From: Trochalopteron elliotii
Taxonomy: Eukaryota > Chordata > Aves > Passeriformes > Leiothrichidae
Direction: 5' to 3'
Length of the DNA stretch: 64,000 nt
NCBI GenBank assembly: GCA_024734555.1
Contig: JANPWX010000476.1
Coordinates: 568,545-632,544 of the forward strand
Position 1 is the stretch's first letter. Every line of letters begins with the position of its first letter. The position numbers and the translations under genes are program-made. This document shows positions 52,141 to 60,576 of the stretch, in pieces. The notes beneath the pieces were generated by a model. That model saw only the letters and a program-made list of their open reading frames with translations, was not told the origin of the DNA and ran no database searches.

Positions 52141-52442
52141 TGTTGCCCTTGTTCATGCCTGAGATGTTTAGTTTCCTGAAATTCATTTCTCAGGGAATCT
52201 TCTGTAAACAAGAGATGTTTTGGTAATGACAAGATTGTTTACATTTTTTCCCTGGGAGGGATTCTTTTTGATGTCCCTCTCATCTGACAAGTGTGATTGA
52301 AGAGGTTTGTCTTCTTTTCACCAATCGAATTGGTCTGTGTCAAATACTATAAAAGGGGAAACACTTGTCAAGAATAAAGGAGTCATTTTCAGCCTTTTGA
52401 AGTCAGACTCCTTATGTAGTTGTGGTGTAGTACAGTGTCACA
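52141..52442 (+). mobile_element. solo LTR inserted in the 255-bp array
   Basis: It begins TGTTGCCC and ends GTGTCACA. CAGGG flanks it on both sides (52,136-52,140 and 52,443-52,447), a 5-bp target duplication. A TATAAAAGG box near 52,351 and AATAAA near 52,374 give plus orientation. The flanks join to make a continuous array unit, so it inserted into that repeat. Confidence 0.85.
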
Positions 52443-52445
52443 CAG

Positions 52446-53197
52446 GGCTTTTGCCCCAAGTAAACCAAAAAAACCAAGCATACAAAGAGAATGCTGAGTG
52501 CAGAGTTCCCTGAAAAAGAGAGCTTGGAGTTCTTGACAACTCTGACAGGGAAGAGAAGCAACTGGGCAGCAAGGCATTTGTTCTTGCTGTTGCAGACACG
52601 GGAAAACTCCAGCCCTATCAGAATGCCTTCCAGGACTCGAAAAGGCATGAATGGTGCTGAAGTAGCTTCTCAGCTTGCTAGGAAGACAGAAGACACACGG
52701 GGCTTCTGCCCCAAGCAAACCAAAAAAACAAGCACACATACAGAATGCTGATTGCAGTGTTCTCGCTGCAAAGACAGTTTGCAGTTGCTGACAGCTCTGA
52801 TATGGAAAAGAAGCAACTAGGCAGCAGGGTCTTGCTTCTGGCTGCTGCAGACACAAGAAAACTCCAAGTGCAGCAGAATGTCTTGCTGGTCTGGGACAGG
52901 CACAAGCAGCACTCCACGAGCTTCTCTGCACTTGGAGAGCACAGAAAACACACGGGGTCCTCCTGCAAGGAAAGCCACAGAACCCCCCACCAAGGCCACA
53001 AACACTGCGTGCAGCCTTCTCTCTGCAAAAAAGAGCTTGCACTTGCTGACAGCTCTGCCATGGAAAAGAAGCAACGAGGCAGCAGGACCTTGTTTCTGGC
53101 TGCTGCAGACACAGGAAAACTCTAAGTGCAGCAGAATGTCTTCCAGGGTGGGAAAAGGCACGAACAGTGCTCCACGAGCTTCTCTGCTTGTGGAGAG
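52446..53197. repeat. 255-bp tandem array, left part (three units)
   Basis: Unit starts are at 52,446 (ggcttttgcccc), 52,701 (ggcttctgcccc) and 52,956 (ggtcctcctgc), exactly 255 bp apart. Shared landmarks are 'ttgctgacagctctg', 'agaagcaactaggcagcag', 'tggctgctgcagacac' and 'agcttctctgc'. The third unit stops after 241 bp at the provirus boundary. The unit is a multiple of three, so frames of over 200 codons stay open on the minus strand. This follows from repetition and is not evidence of a gene. Confidence 0.93.
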
Positions 53198-53245
53198 TGT
53201 TATAAACGAGGCAGGGACTCAGGTGGAATAAAAAAAGGCACCTAA

Positions 53246-53251
53246 TTTATT
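53246..53251 (-). terminator. LTR polyadenylation signal AATAAA
   Basis: AATAAA on the minus strand, about 150 bp downstream of the TATA box. The 5' LTR copy at 62,498-62,503 has decayed to GATAAA. Confidence 0.85.
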
Positions 53252-53396
53252 GGTGTAACCACTGAGAATGTGAGCCCGAGATAAGCCCAGGCGCCGGGCG
53301 ACAAGCCAAAAAAAAAACAAGTAACAGTATGAAGACACTGGGCACTCCTGAGGACACTGAGTTCTGCCAGAGAACCCTCAGGAAAGTCTGACAGTC

Positions 53397-53405
53397 CCTT
53401 TTATA
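53397..53405 (-). promoter_or_regulatory. LTR TATA box
   Basis: TATAAAAGG on the minus strand. Transcription, and hence R, would be expected to begin about 25-30 bp further on, near 53,375-53,380. Confidence 0.85.
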
Positions 53406-53423
53406 CCCTCTTGCTCCCACTTG

Positions 53424-53551
53424 ATTGGTGCGCTCAGGATCCTCATTCTGATTGGTTCCTTCTCCGGCGACCGATTGGCCTTTAACGAGGGTCATCCTGG
53501 ACCAATCATTTGGCTGGGGCGTTGAATGATTGGTCCATTGTGTCCACCAAT
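53424..53551. promoter_or_regulatory. cluster of six CCAAT-type boxes in U3
   Basis: ATTGG on the plus strand (CCAAT in proviral sense) at 53,424, 53,451, 53,474 and 53,529. CCAAT on the plus strand at 53,502 and 53,547. They lie just upstream of the TATA box, as expected for NF-Y-type promoter elements. Confidence 0.7.
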
Positions 53552-53777
53552 CCGGGGGCAGAGTGCTGATGCTGTTGACATGATTTCCACGGAGCCGTCA
53601 GTCCATTAGAGCTTTCCCACAACCTTCAATACGTATCCCTCAGAAACATCACCCACCCACAACAATTACAACCTCTAACACATAACCTCAGAAACAGCAG
53701 CAATTACAACTGTTAATACATAAACTTCAGAAACATCAACAATTACAACCCCTGGAAACGTTTATTTACTTATAACA

Positions 53778-53790
53778 AACTCCCCCCTCT
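53778..53790 (-). other. polypurine tract
   Basis: The minus strand reads AGAGGGGGGAGTT immediately before the 3' LTR. This is the expected plus-strand primer site of a retrovirus. Confidence 0.9.
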
Positions 53791-53847
53791 AAAACTTTGA
53801 TTGGGCTTTTGCCCACATCAACCACTTAATATTGAACTGTCTCTACA

Positions 53848-54155
53848 TTAAACTGTCTCATCATAAACTCCATATATCTTTTGAATCTTCTGATATTTCT
53901 TGTATACTTCCTTTGCTGTTTCAGGGCTTTCTTCTTGCTGATCTTGCTTCAACAGTCTGATCTTTTTGATTTTCTCTTCACTCAGCTTTTCAACAGAGTT
54001 TTGTACAATACTCATAATCATTCGAATTACACAGGGGATAATACATGGAAGAAAAATAACACTTGTTAGAGCAATTCCAACAATCAATAAAGTTTTTTTT
54101 TCCACCATTCTTCATTAAAAAGGGCATCCCACCAATTTGATTTGAATTTCAGGTC
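53848..54155 (-). pseudogene. env: env remnant: TM membrane anchor and cytoplasmic tail
   Basis: An 86-codon frame (53,848-54,108) has a hydrophobic segment at residues about 7-29 (TLLIVGIALTSVIFLP and following), then a charged K/E-rich tail of about 55 residues. In another frame just upstream lies a tryptophan-rich juxtamembrane stretch (SNWWDALFNEEWW), so a frameshift sits in the nine-A run at about 54,092-54,100. Retroviral TM proteins anchor the envelope trimer in the membrane. Here the fusion peptide, heptad repeats and CX6CC disulfide region are absent, and the sequence passes almost directly from SU N-terminal sequence into this anchor. The assignment rests on position before the polypurine tract and on topology, not on a family motif. 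Confidence 0.75.
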
Positions 54156-54160
54156 CCTTT

Positions 54161-54529
54161 TTAATTATCCTTTTCACCTCCTTTGACTATATCCTGCTCA
54201 CAGACTCTTCCTTCTCCCCCTTGTTTTACTGGCTTCTTCTTTGAACAGATCCATTTCTCTTTCACTAGGCATTCTCCCAATAATTTTTGTTTGAAAGTTC
54301 CTGTATTTTCGAAAAGCCAATACAATTCTCTGTCCTCTGTACAAGTTGTTAATGATAAAAAGTTGACACGATTGGGGCTCAGATTATAATGAATTCTAAG
54401 GACGGCTGTCCGAGAGTCTCCTGCATACAAGGGGTAGTAACACTGGTCACAGGGTCTTGCTCTCCCTTTTGTTATCAACAGGAGGGCCAATATTAATGGA
54501 GGTCCAGTACAGCGCACTCTTCCACTCAT
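54161..54529 (-). pseudogene. env: env remnant: signal peptide and N-terminal SU
   Basis: A 122-codon frame begins with a basic residue pair and a hydrophobic core (residues about 9-20, GPPLILALLLIT), typical of a signal peptide, followed by a cysteine-containing region (CDQCYYPLYAG; later WICSKKK). It stops about 50 bp before the membrane-anchor remnant. Env follows integrase in retroviruses, which fits its place. A complete envelope would be several times longer, so most of SU, including any receptor-binding and CXXC region, has been deleted. The start was chosen because the ATG directly precedes the signal-like segment. I cannot name the env subtype from what is left. Confidence 0.7.
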
Positions 54530-54956
54530 GTCTCCCCTCTGCCCACTTTAGAGGATCTGTGACTCCCTGTGGCAAGAATGTATCCTGATCCGGTCTTGCC
54601 CCCCCCACAATATTCCTACCAGTAACTGTTACTCTTCTTGCTGCAGGAACTTACTTCCCCTTTCGTATCAACTTGTTTCTTTTTTTTTTTCCTTTTTTTT
54701 GGGTTCTGATTACTACTGTGTGTGGGAGGATGTTCTGTTTTTCCGGATGGTAGGATCTGCAATGAGAAGTACTTAACATTAGTACAGAGTTTTTATACAT
54801 AGTTACACAAGGTTTTATACATGTAGTAATATAGTAACTTAATTTAACAATCTGGGGTAGTTTTCCTTCTTGGATGGTTCTCTCCTCAGGGTTAACCTAG
54901 TGTGAGTAGCTTTTCCTAAAGCCCATTCAGTTGGAGGAGGAACCGGCCCTTTTACT

Positions 54957-56015
54957 CTAGAAACATGTCCATCCTCTTTTCTGCATTCGCACTGCAGCCT
55001 CTGTAATCGATAGGATCTGAAAGGGACCTTCCCATTTCAGAGTCAAAGGTTGTTCTTTCCAAGTTTTAGTTAGGACCCAGTCACCAGATTGGAACTTGTG
55101 TATGTTGAAGTCAAGGGGTGTAGTCTGGGGAAGGTATCCCTTTTCTCTTAATTCCTTTAAGGTGTTAACGATGGTTTGTATGTATTTCTTTACACCCCGT
55201 TCACCTTCTTCCTAAGTTCCAAGGTTGTCAGGAGTGGTTAGAAAGGGTAGGCCAAACATCATCTCATATGGAGAGACACCAATATCCACTCTAGGTCTTG
55301 TTCTGATCCTCAGTAATGCCAACGGAAGACATTTCAACCAATTTGATTTCATTTCTTCTGTTAATTTGGTGAGAGTCTTTTTTAGCATTTGATTCATTCT
55401 TTCAATTCTTCCAGAACTCTGGGGTCTCCATGGGGTATGAAGCCTCCATGTAATACTTAGGGCACTAGTTATTTGTTGTAGCACTTTAGCTGTAAAATGT
55501 GGGCCCCTGTCTGAGTCAATTGTATTTACTATTCCATATCTTGGTATAATTTGTTCTAATACAATTTTGCTAACTACATCTGCAGTGGCCTTTGCAGTCG
55601 GATATGCCTCAACCCAATGAGTCAGATGATCTATTATAACTAGTAAGTACTTAAATCTTTGCACTTGTAGTAATTCAGTAAAATCTAGTTGTGTATTCTG
55701 GAAGGGTGTCCTAGCCAATTCTCTTCCTCCTTGTGGCATTTTTCTCATTACTCTTTTATCCACTGTTTGGCAGATCATACATTGCTTGGTTATGGTTCTT
55801 GCTATTTAAAATAGTCCAATACATACATAAGTCCACGTAAAATGATCACAAAGTGCTTGAGTTCCCCAATGGGTTGAGGCATGAAGGTTCTCTAATACTC
55901 TCCTTGTTAATATTTTATTTAACACTTGTCTTCCATCTAGCATCCTGCACTCTCCATTCTCCCTTTTAACTGCTCCATGTTTTTGCATTTCTTCTTGCTC
56001 TTTTTCACTAAACAC
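54957..56015 (-). pseudogene. pol: integrase
   Basis: All three integrase domains are visible in one frame. The zinc-binding domain has HX3H (HASTH) and, after an in-frame TAA at 55,806-55,808, CX2C (CMIC). The catalytic core (ORF 55,212-55,778) has D32 (QLDFTEL), D90 (DSDRGPHF) and E126 (SSGRIERMN); the last two are separated by 35 residues, the classic D,D35E spacing. A TAG at 55,212-55,214 then interrupts the frame, which continues through the C-terminal DNA-binding domain (SGDWVLTKTW, KWEGPFQIL) to a TAG at 54,957-54,959. Integrase joins viral DNA to the host chromosome. The catalytic residues survive, but two premature stops prevent a full product. This is the best-preserved pol domain. 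Confidence 0.93.
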
Positions 56016-56039
56016 TGGTACTTCCTTATCACTGTTATC

Positions 56040-56909
56040 TCCTTGACTTGTTACATATAAGACTCTTTCAGTATTCTCAGGGGCAGCCTTTTTTGCTACC
56101 TGGTCAGCAAGGTTGTTTCCTTTGGCTTCCAGTGAGTTCCTTTTTGGTGTCCCAGTACATGTACTACTGCTATTTCTATGGGACCTCTCACAGCTTCTAA
56201 TACTTCCTTAATTAGACATTCATGCATTAATGTCTTCCCTTTGGAGTTGATAAACCCTCTCTACCCAGACCTTTCCAAACGTGTGTACCACTCTCTTCCC
56301 CTCACAGTTTTCTTGCTTGCCAGTGTTTGAGGTCTTGCAGTGCTGTTCTCATGCAGCTTCAAGAAAACAATGTATATTTTTAGCATTTATCAATTGTTTA
56401 CATTTTTCTGCTCTGGGTGGAGAAATGTGATGGACAGTGATGTTCACCATCCAGGTCAAAGAGGTGGCAACCTGTGTAGCCAATCTCTTGACTTTTGTAC
56501 AAATGTATGTAAGTAATGGAGTCAGATAATAAATGGGAAGAGAAGCTTTCCCTTGACCTGTTGAGTCTCTCTCATTCCTTCTGGTGCCTGCAACTGACAG
56601 ACTACTCCATACGCGTATTTAGAATTGGTATATATAGTACCAATTTTCTGATCGAGCCATTTTAAACCTTTTAACAATGCATATGTCTCACAGCATTGTG
56701 CTGACCATTTCGCAGGGAGTTTCCCTTTTTCTGTGACTGTCAGATTTCTTCCATTTATTACAGCATAGCCTGAAACTCATTTCCCTTTTACGACCTTGGA
56801 AGAACCATTTACAAAAAGAAGCTCTCCTTCATTCAAGGGATGCTCTGATAGGTCCTCTCTAATTTTCATCTGCAACTCCATGTTTTCAAGGCAGCAGTGC
56901 TCTAACCTA
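56040..56909 (-). pseudogene. pol: RNase H, split by an inserted LTR
   Basis: The N-terminal part (about 56,593-56,909) carries LFVNGSSKVV, CCETYALLKGLKWL and IYTNSKYAYGVV. The C-terminal part (about 56,040-56,277) carries GKTLMHECLIKE, VVHVLGHQKG and, after a frameshift, NNLADQVAKKAA. RNase H degrades the RNA strand during reverse transcription using conserved acidic residues. In this copy the first and third expected aspartates read N (codons at 56,807-56,809 and 56,624-56,626), each explainable by one G-to-A change, while E in CCETY remains. There is also an in-frame TGA (KGK*VSG). The two halves flank a separate LTR at 56,278-56,592. The element is clearly dead here. Confidence 0.88.
56278..56592 (+). 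mobile_element. LTR inserted in provirus RNase H, opposite orientation
   Basis: About 315 bp of non-pol sequence separates the RNase H halves. It has AATAAA at 56,528-56,533 on the plus strand and candidate TG...CA ends. It aligns with the reverse complement of 63,389-63,680 through shared phrases (ttctcatgcagcttca, gtttacat, tctgggNggagaaat, gatgttcacca, ggtggcaacctgtgta). No target duplication was resolved, so the ends are good to about 10 bp. Confidence 0.8.
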
Positions 56910-57343
56910 TCATCTATGTCTGTCTCCATGTAAGAATTGTGCAGGGTTCTGACCTCTTGTAATGCTTAGCTCTAGATTTTCACTGTTATTCAAAATCAGT
57001 TCATATTTCAAAAGTCGGCCATCTGAAACCCATTGACTTACTCCTTTGCTCAACTTGGTTCTCAAATCATGCGGGGTATATACTCTGATCTTTTTCCCAA
57101 ACGTTAGCTTAAAGCTTTCTTTCACGAGTGTTACAGTAGCTGCTACTGCTTGGAGGCAAGTTGGCCACCCCCGAACCACTGGATCCAATAACTTGGATAT
57201 ATATGCTGGTTTTTATATATATATTGGTTTCCTTATCCTACACCATTCTTGAGCCAACACTCCATAAGCTACCCCTTCTTCTACGTTTACAAACAGTTCA
57301 AACAACTTGTCTAAATCTGGTACACTTAACACTGGAGCACTTA
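56910..57343 (-). pseudogene. pol: reverse transcriptase thumb/connection region
   Basis: It continues RT in a different frame after a 1-bp shift near 57,340. Landmarks are APVLSVPDLDKLFELFV, VVRGWPTCLQAVAATV and YTPHDLRTKL, which occupy the RT-RNase H connection of class I retroviruses. A TAA stop lies at 57,213-57,215 in a TATATA run. This segment positions the template between the polymerase and RNase H sites. Confidence 0.88.
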
Positions 57344-58201
57344 TCAGTCTTTCAATCTCCTCAGCTTCTCTTCATCTTCTTCATTCCGATTTATAGGCTC
57401 ATCTCCTATTAATTTTTCATAGAGAAATTTGACTAATTTAGTGTGTTCATCTATCCACATTTTACAATACCCAATCAATCCTAATAATTTTCTTACATCT
57501 CTCTTAGTCTTTGGTGCTGGTAGTGATAATATTCCTTGTCTCCAAGTCGAATCTAACTTTTTGTAGCCTTTTCCAATTAAATGTCCCAAATATCTCACTT
57601 CTGATTCTACAAACTGTAATTTCTTTTTTGATACTTTTAGGCCCTTTTCTCCTAGAAAATTTAACAACCTCATGGTTGTCTCCTGGACTACTTCTTCTAA
57701 TTCTCCTGGAACCAATAAATCATCCACATATTGTAAAATTTGTACTTCGCCAATGGGTATAAATTGTCATAAAACTTCTTCTAATGCCTGACCAAACAGA
57801 TTAGGAGATTCTGTAAATCCTTGGGGTAATCTGGTCCACCACAACTGTTGCTTTCTTCCTGTGCTCTCATCCTACCACTCAAAAGTGAACCAATCCTGAC
57901 TTTCTTCCTTTAGTGGACATGCCCAGAAAGCATCTTTTAAATCTATCACACTAAACCATGCATGTCTTGATGGTACTTTACTTAACATAGTGTATGTGTT
58001 GGCTACTACAGGGTACCAGGTAACTGTTTACTTCAGATCTTGCACTAATCTGTATGTGCCATCCAGTTTCTTTACTGCTAGTACTGGAGTGTTATGTGGG
58101 GACATGCATGGTTCTAAGGTCCCATCTTGGATCAGGTCCTTAATTACTGCTGCTAATCCCCGTCTCCTTTCTGCTGACATGGGATATTGTTTTTCTCTTA
58201 T
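57344..58201 (-). pseudogene. pol: reverse transcriptase, fingers and palm
   Basis: The core RT motifs are readable in a single frame. They are GTLEPCMSPHNTPVLAVKK, the catalytic VIDLKDAFWACPL, TRLPQGFTESPNLF, and the active-site QYVDDLL (YVDD at 57,719-57,730), followed by KKLQFVESEVRYLGHLIG and LLGLIGYCKMWI. RT copies viral RNA into DNA. The catalytic aspartates are present, but the frame has stops at 58,028-58,030 (TAA), 57,872-57,874 (TAG) and 57,767-57,769 (TGA), and joins protease through a frameshift at about 58,200. The YVDD form and surrounding motifs fit the gammaretrovirus-like class. Confidence 0.95.
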
Positions 58202-58603
58202 GGGGGTATATCTGGTCTCATTTTGATTTCTATGGGAGGAATGCTCAACAATCCACGTCTACCTTTTTCTGCCCACACTTCTGGGTTTATTCCTTCTTCG
58301 TCCTCCTGCCTCAAAACTATTATTTTTACTACCATACGCCCTTCTCTTGGTATTACCCCTATGCCTAGTTGCACTTTTAAGTCTAGACCCAATAGATTAC
58401 CCGATAAATCTGGCATATATAATAAATCTGTGCATCCTTCTCTAAAACTCCCTCTTACCTCCACTTGCTTAATAATAGATACTTCAAAGGGATGACTTTC
58501 TGCACCTGTCACTTTACATGTTTGATAACTCAATTTGCATCCTTTTGGAAGCTGTGAAACACTTGATCTGTCTGCTCCAGTGTCAACTAGAAACTCAAAT
58601 TCT
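58198..58603 (-). pseudogene. pro: retroviral aspartic protease
   Basis: It contains FLVDTGADRSSV (codons around 58,571-58,590), the DTGA active-site signature of a retroviral aspartic protease, and later DLSGNLLGLDLKVQLG, the region of the substrate-groove helix. The domain ends at a TAA at 58,198-58,200. It lies in the +1 frame relative to nucleocapsid, whereas gammaretroviruses normally reach pol by stop-codon readthrough in the same frame, so an indel at the junction is likely. The protease would cleave Gag and Gag-Pol during maturation. The catalytic D is intact. Confidence 0.92.
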
Positions 58604-59341
58604 TCACTCTGGGGGCCAACTTTTTACCAGGGGCTCTGTCTGACATCCTGTTCCCTCCCCCAGAGTGTAGAGCCCCTGACACCCCCAATCGTCTCCCTGA
58701 TCTCCCTTGAGAATCCTCTCTAGGGTGTCCTGCTCCCTCACTATTGCCTCATCCATTTGCCATTTTTTACAAAATCGTTGCACGTGACCCTTTCCTTGAC
58801 AATAGAAACAAACTACATCAGCCCATGGTAGTTTCCTTTGCTTTTCTGGCCCTGTTTTTTTTTCTGTACTACCTTCTTGCTTGCCTCTTTTTGGCTTATC
58901 TTTTCCAGCCCCCACACTCTCTCTAGCTACTGCTACCATGATTTTGGCTTTTGTCTTTGTCTTCTCCTCTTCTCTTCTTAAATATACTTTCTGTGCTTCT
59001 TTCAATAATTCATTGAAACCTCTTTCATTCCAATCATCCAATTTTTCTATTTTTCTTCTAATATCAGTCCATGCCTTTGTTACAAACTGTACTTTTATTA
59101 AGGTTTGCCCCTCTGGGCTGTCTGGATCCACAACAGAATACAACTGAAAGTTTCTCTTTAATCTTTCTAGCCATGCACTAGGTGTCTCATCCTCCTCTTG
59201 CTGACTATTGAAGGCCAGCTTTGCATTACTTATCCTGGGGACTGCTTCCCAAATTCCTCTTATAATCAATGTCCCATAGTCCCTCATGTTTCTTCTCCCT
59301 ATTTCTTCATTTGGGTTCCAACCTGGTGAATGGTGTGGCAT
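58604..59341 (-). pseudogene. gag: gag: capsid C-terminal domain and nucleocapsid
   Basis: A 245-codon frame. Residues about 45-110 hold the capsid region with the major-homology-like stretch (AWLERLKRNFQLYS, then QTLIKVQFVTKAWTDIRRK). A lysine/glutamate-rich linker follows (YLRREEEKTKTKAK). The nucleocapsid has a single zinc knuckle, CFYCQGKGHVQRFC (58,769-58,810), a CX2CX4HX4C pattern with all ligands present. One knuckle is usual for gammaretrovirus-like elements. Nucleocapsid packages the RNA and capsid forms the core. The frame ends at a TGA (59,341-frame) just before protease, and it differs from the upstream capsid frame, so an indel lies in the overlap near 59,307-59,341. Confidence 0.93.
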
Positions 59342-59660
59342 TTTCTCTTCCCTCTGTGGACCAACACAATTTTCCCCAAATTCTCATCCTCACTGCTCGT
59401 ATTAATTGTATTTCTTCTGGGGAGAAAAGGATACCTAAGATGGAATTTAGCTCTTTCCAGGTGTATATACTAGGGCCAAGGAATTGGTCTAATTGTTTGG
59501 ATATCTCTATAGGGTCCTCTGATAGACCTTTTATCTCCTTTTTAAAGTTCCTTACCTTGGAGGCTGTTAAAGGGGCATTTACAAATCCAATTCCCCCCAT
59601 CACCCCACCCATAGGGACTTCTCTAAGGGGGAAAAGTCTCTCTGCCCATGACGCCTTAGA
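59307..59660 (-). pseudogene. gag: gag: capsid N-terminal domain
   Basis: The frame reads ERLFPLREVPMGG and then GIGFVNAPLTASKVRNFKKE, where a PLR-type capsid start is expected, followed by DPIEISKQLDQFLG and TWKELNSILGILFSPEE, typical of the helical N-terminal capsid domain in class I elements. It is separated by a frameshift from both the proline-rich region upstream and the C-terminal capsid downstream. The in-frame ATG at 59,612 is not the true start, since Gag is made as one polyprotein. Confidence 0.88.
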
Positions 59661-59667
59661 CCTTGTA

Positions 59668-60237
59668 TTACAATAGGGCCCTTTTACACCAACAGTCTTG
59701 AGATGTTGCAGGGGATACAGGTTTTGGTTGGTTCAACTCCCAACTGGGAGGGGGCAAAGGGATTTCAACGGGGGATGGGGAAAGAACCAAATTTGCAGTA
59801 GGAGATACTAGGGAGGAAATTGGGGGAACTGTTGGAGGAACTAGAAGAAAAGTTGGGGTTTTGTCTGGGTCCGAGGGAGGAGAAAATGTGATAGCTGGGA
59901 CAGGCAAGGGTCCTGGATTCAGGGCTGGAGTGTTAGTGGGGAGTGGCGAGGATATTACTGCTGGTGAGGGAGGAGAAACTGGGCCTTGAACTAGGGAAGG
60001 TGGAGGTTGGACTTGGGGAGATATTAATTGGATTGGAGGGTGTGGAGATTGGACTTGAGAAGGTATGGATTGGGCTGGGTGAGGTTGGACTTGAGGGGAT
60101 ATATAATGACTGGGAGAATGAACCACGGGTAGGGTTAGTGGTGGAGGAGGAGGAAGACAGTCTAGGGGATCCCATCTCCTTCCTGTTGTATCCTTTTTAT
60201 TTTCTTTCTGTTCCTTAGTTACCTTGTAAACCTTCAC
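59668..60237 (-). pseudogene. gag: gag: proline-rich region between matrix and capsid
   Basis: A 189-codon stretch is over a third proline and serine, with PPPPP runs and at least three imperfect repeats of an SPQVQP-type word (for example ISPQVQPHPAQ and ISPQVQPPPS), mirrored on the plus strand by recurring 'ttggacttg' words. It occupies the place of the p12-like late-domain region of gammaretroviral Gag, used in budding. I see no PPxY motif; PPPSW near the end is the closest. It is in the same frame as matrix, separated by one TAG at 60,247-60,249. Confidence 0.85.
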
Positions 60238-60246
60238 TTCCTTTTC

Positions 60247-60576
60247 CTAGATCTTATCTTCTAATGAACAAACAGCATATTCAATTTCCTCTCTATTCCC
60301 AAGCTCTTTTAAGTTCACATGCTTACTCAATGTCACACACAACCATCTTTCTCTAGACCCATACCAAGGCCAATACACCAGACCTTCCTGAATGATCTCT
60401 TCAGGCCAAACTTCCATACAATATTTAATCATCTTTATTTTGGCTAAACCTTTTAGACTGCTCTCACTTCCCCAGTTCTCCAACATCTGCCCTAGAGGGC
60501 TATTAGGGAGAATATCCCCTAGCTTAGTCTTTCTTGTCTTGGATTTCTGAGAACCTTTTCCCACGCACTGTCCCAT
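60247..60576 (-). pseudogene. gag: gag: matrix
   Basis: A 109-codon frame begins MGQCVGKGSQKSK. Glycine at position 2 is the N-myristoylation site that targets Gag to the plasma membrane, followed by basic residues. Later WPEEIIQEGLVYWPWYG has the tryptophan/proline pattern of gammaretroviral matrix. The ATG at 60,574-60,576 is taken as the gag start because MGQ is the class signature. A TAG at 60,247-60,249 ends the frame, but the next 63 codons and beyond continue in phase, so a single point change explains the break. Confidence 0.9.

Larger units (their letters stand above)
53198..53777 (-). mobile_element. 3' LTR of the provirus, complete
   Basis: In proviral sense it starts TGTTATAAGT (53,777) and ends TTATAACA (53,198), giving a perfect 8-bp inverted terminus over 580 bp. 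It contains a CCAAT cluster, TATA box and AATAAA in the expected U3-R-U5 order, and is preceded by a polypurine tract. Confidence 0.95.

Noticed and set aside
52389..53042. 217-codon minus-strand frame in the 255-bp array
   Set aside because: The unit is a multiple of three, so one open unit repeats into a long frame. Other frames are open too, there is no start context or recognisable domain, and the right array shows the same effect (62,638-63,249; 62,717-63,376).
57046..57412. Plus-strand frames across the provirus pol
   Set aside because: Antisense shadows of RT; the pol motifs are on the minus strand.
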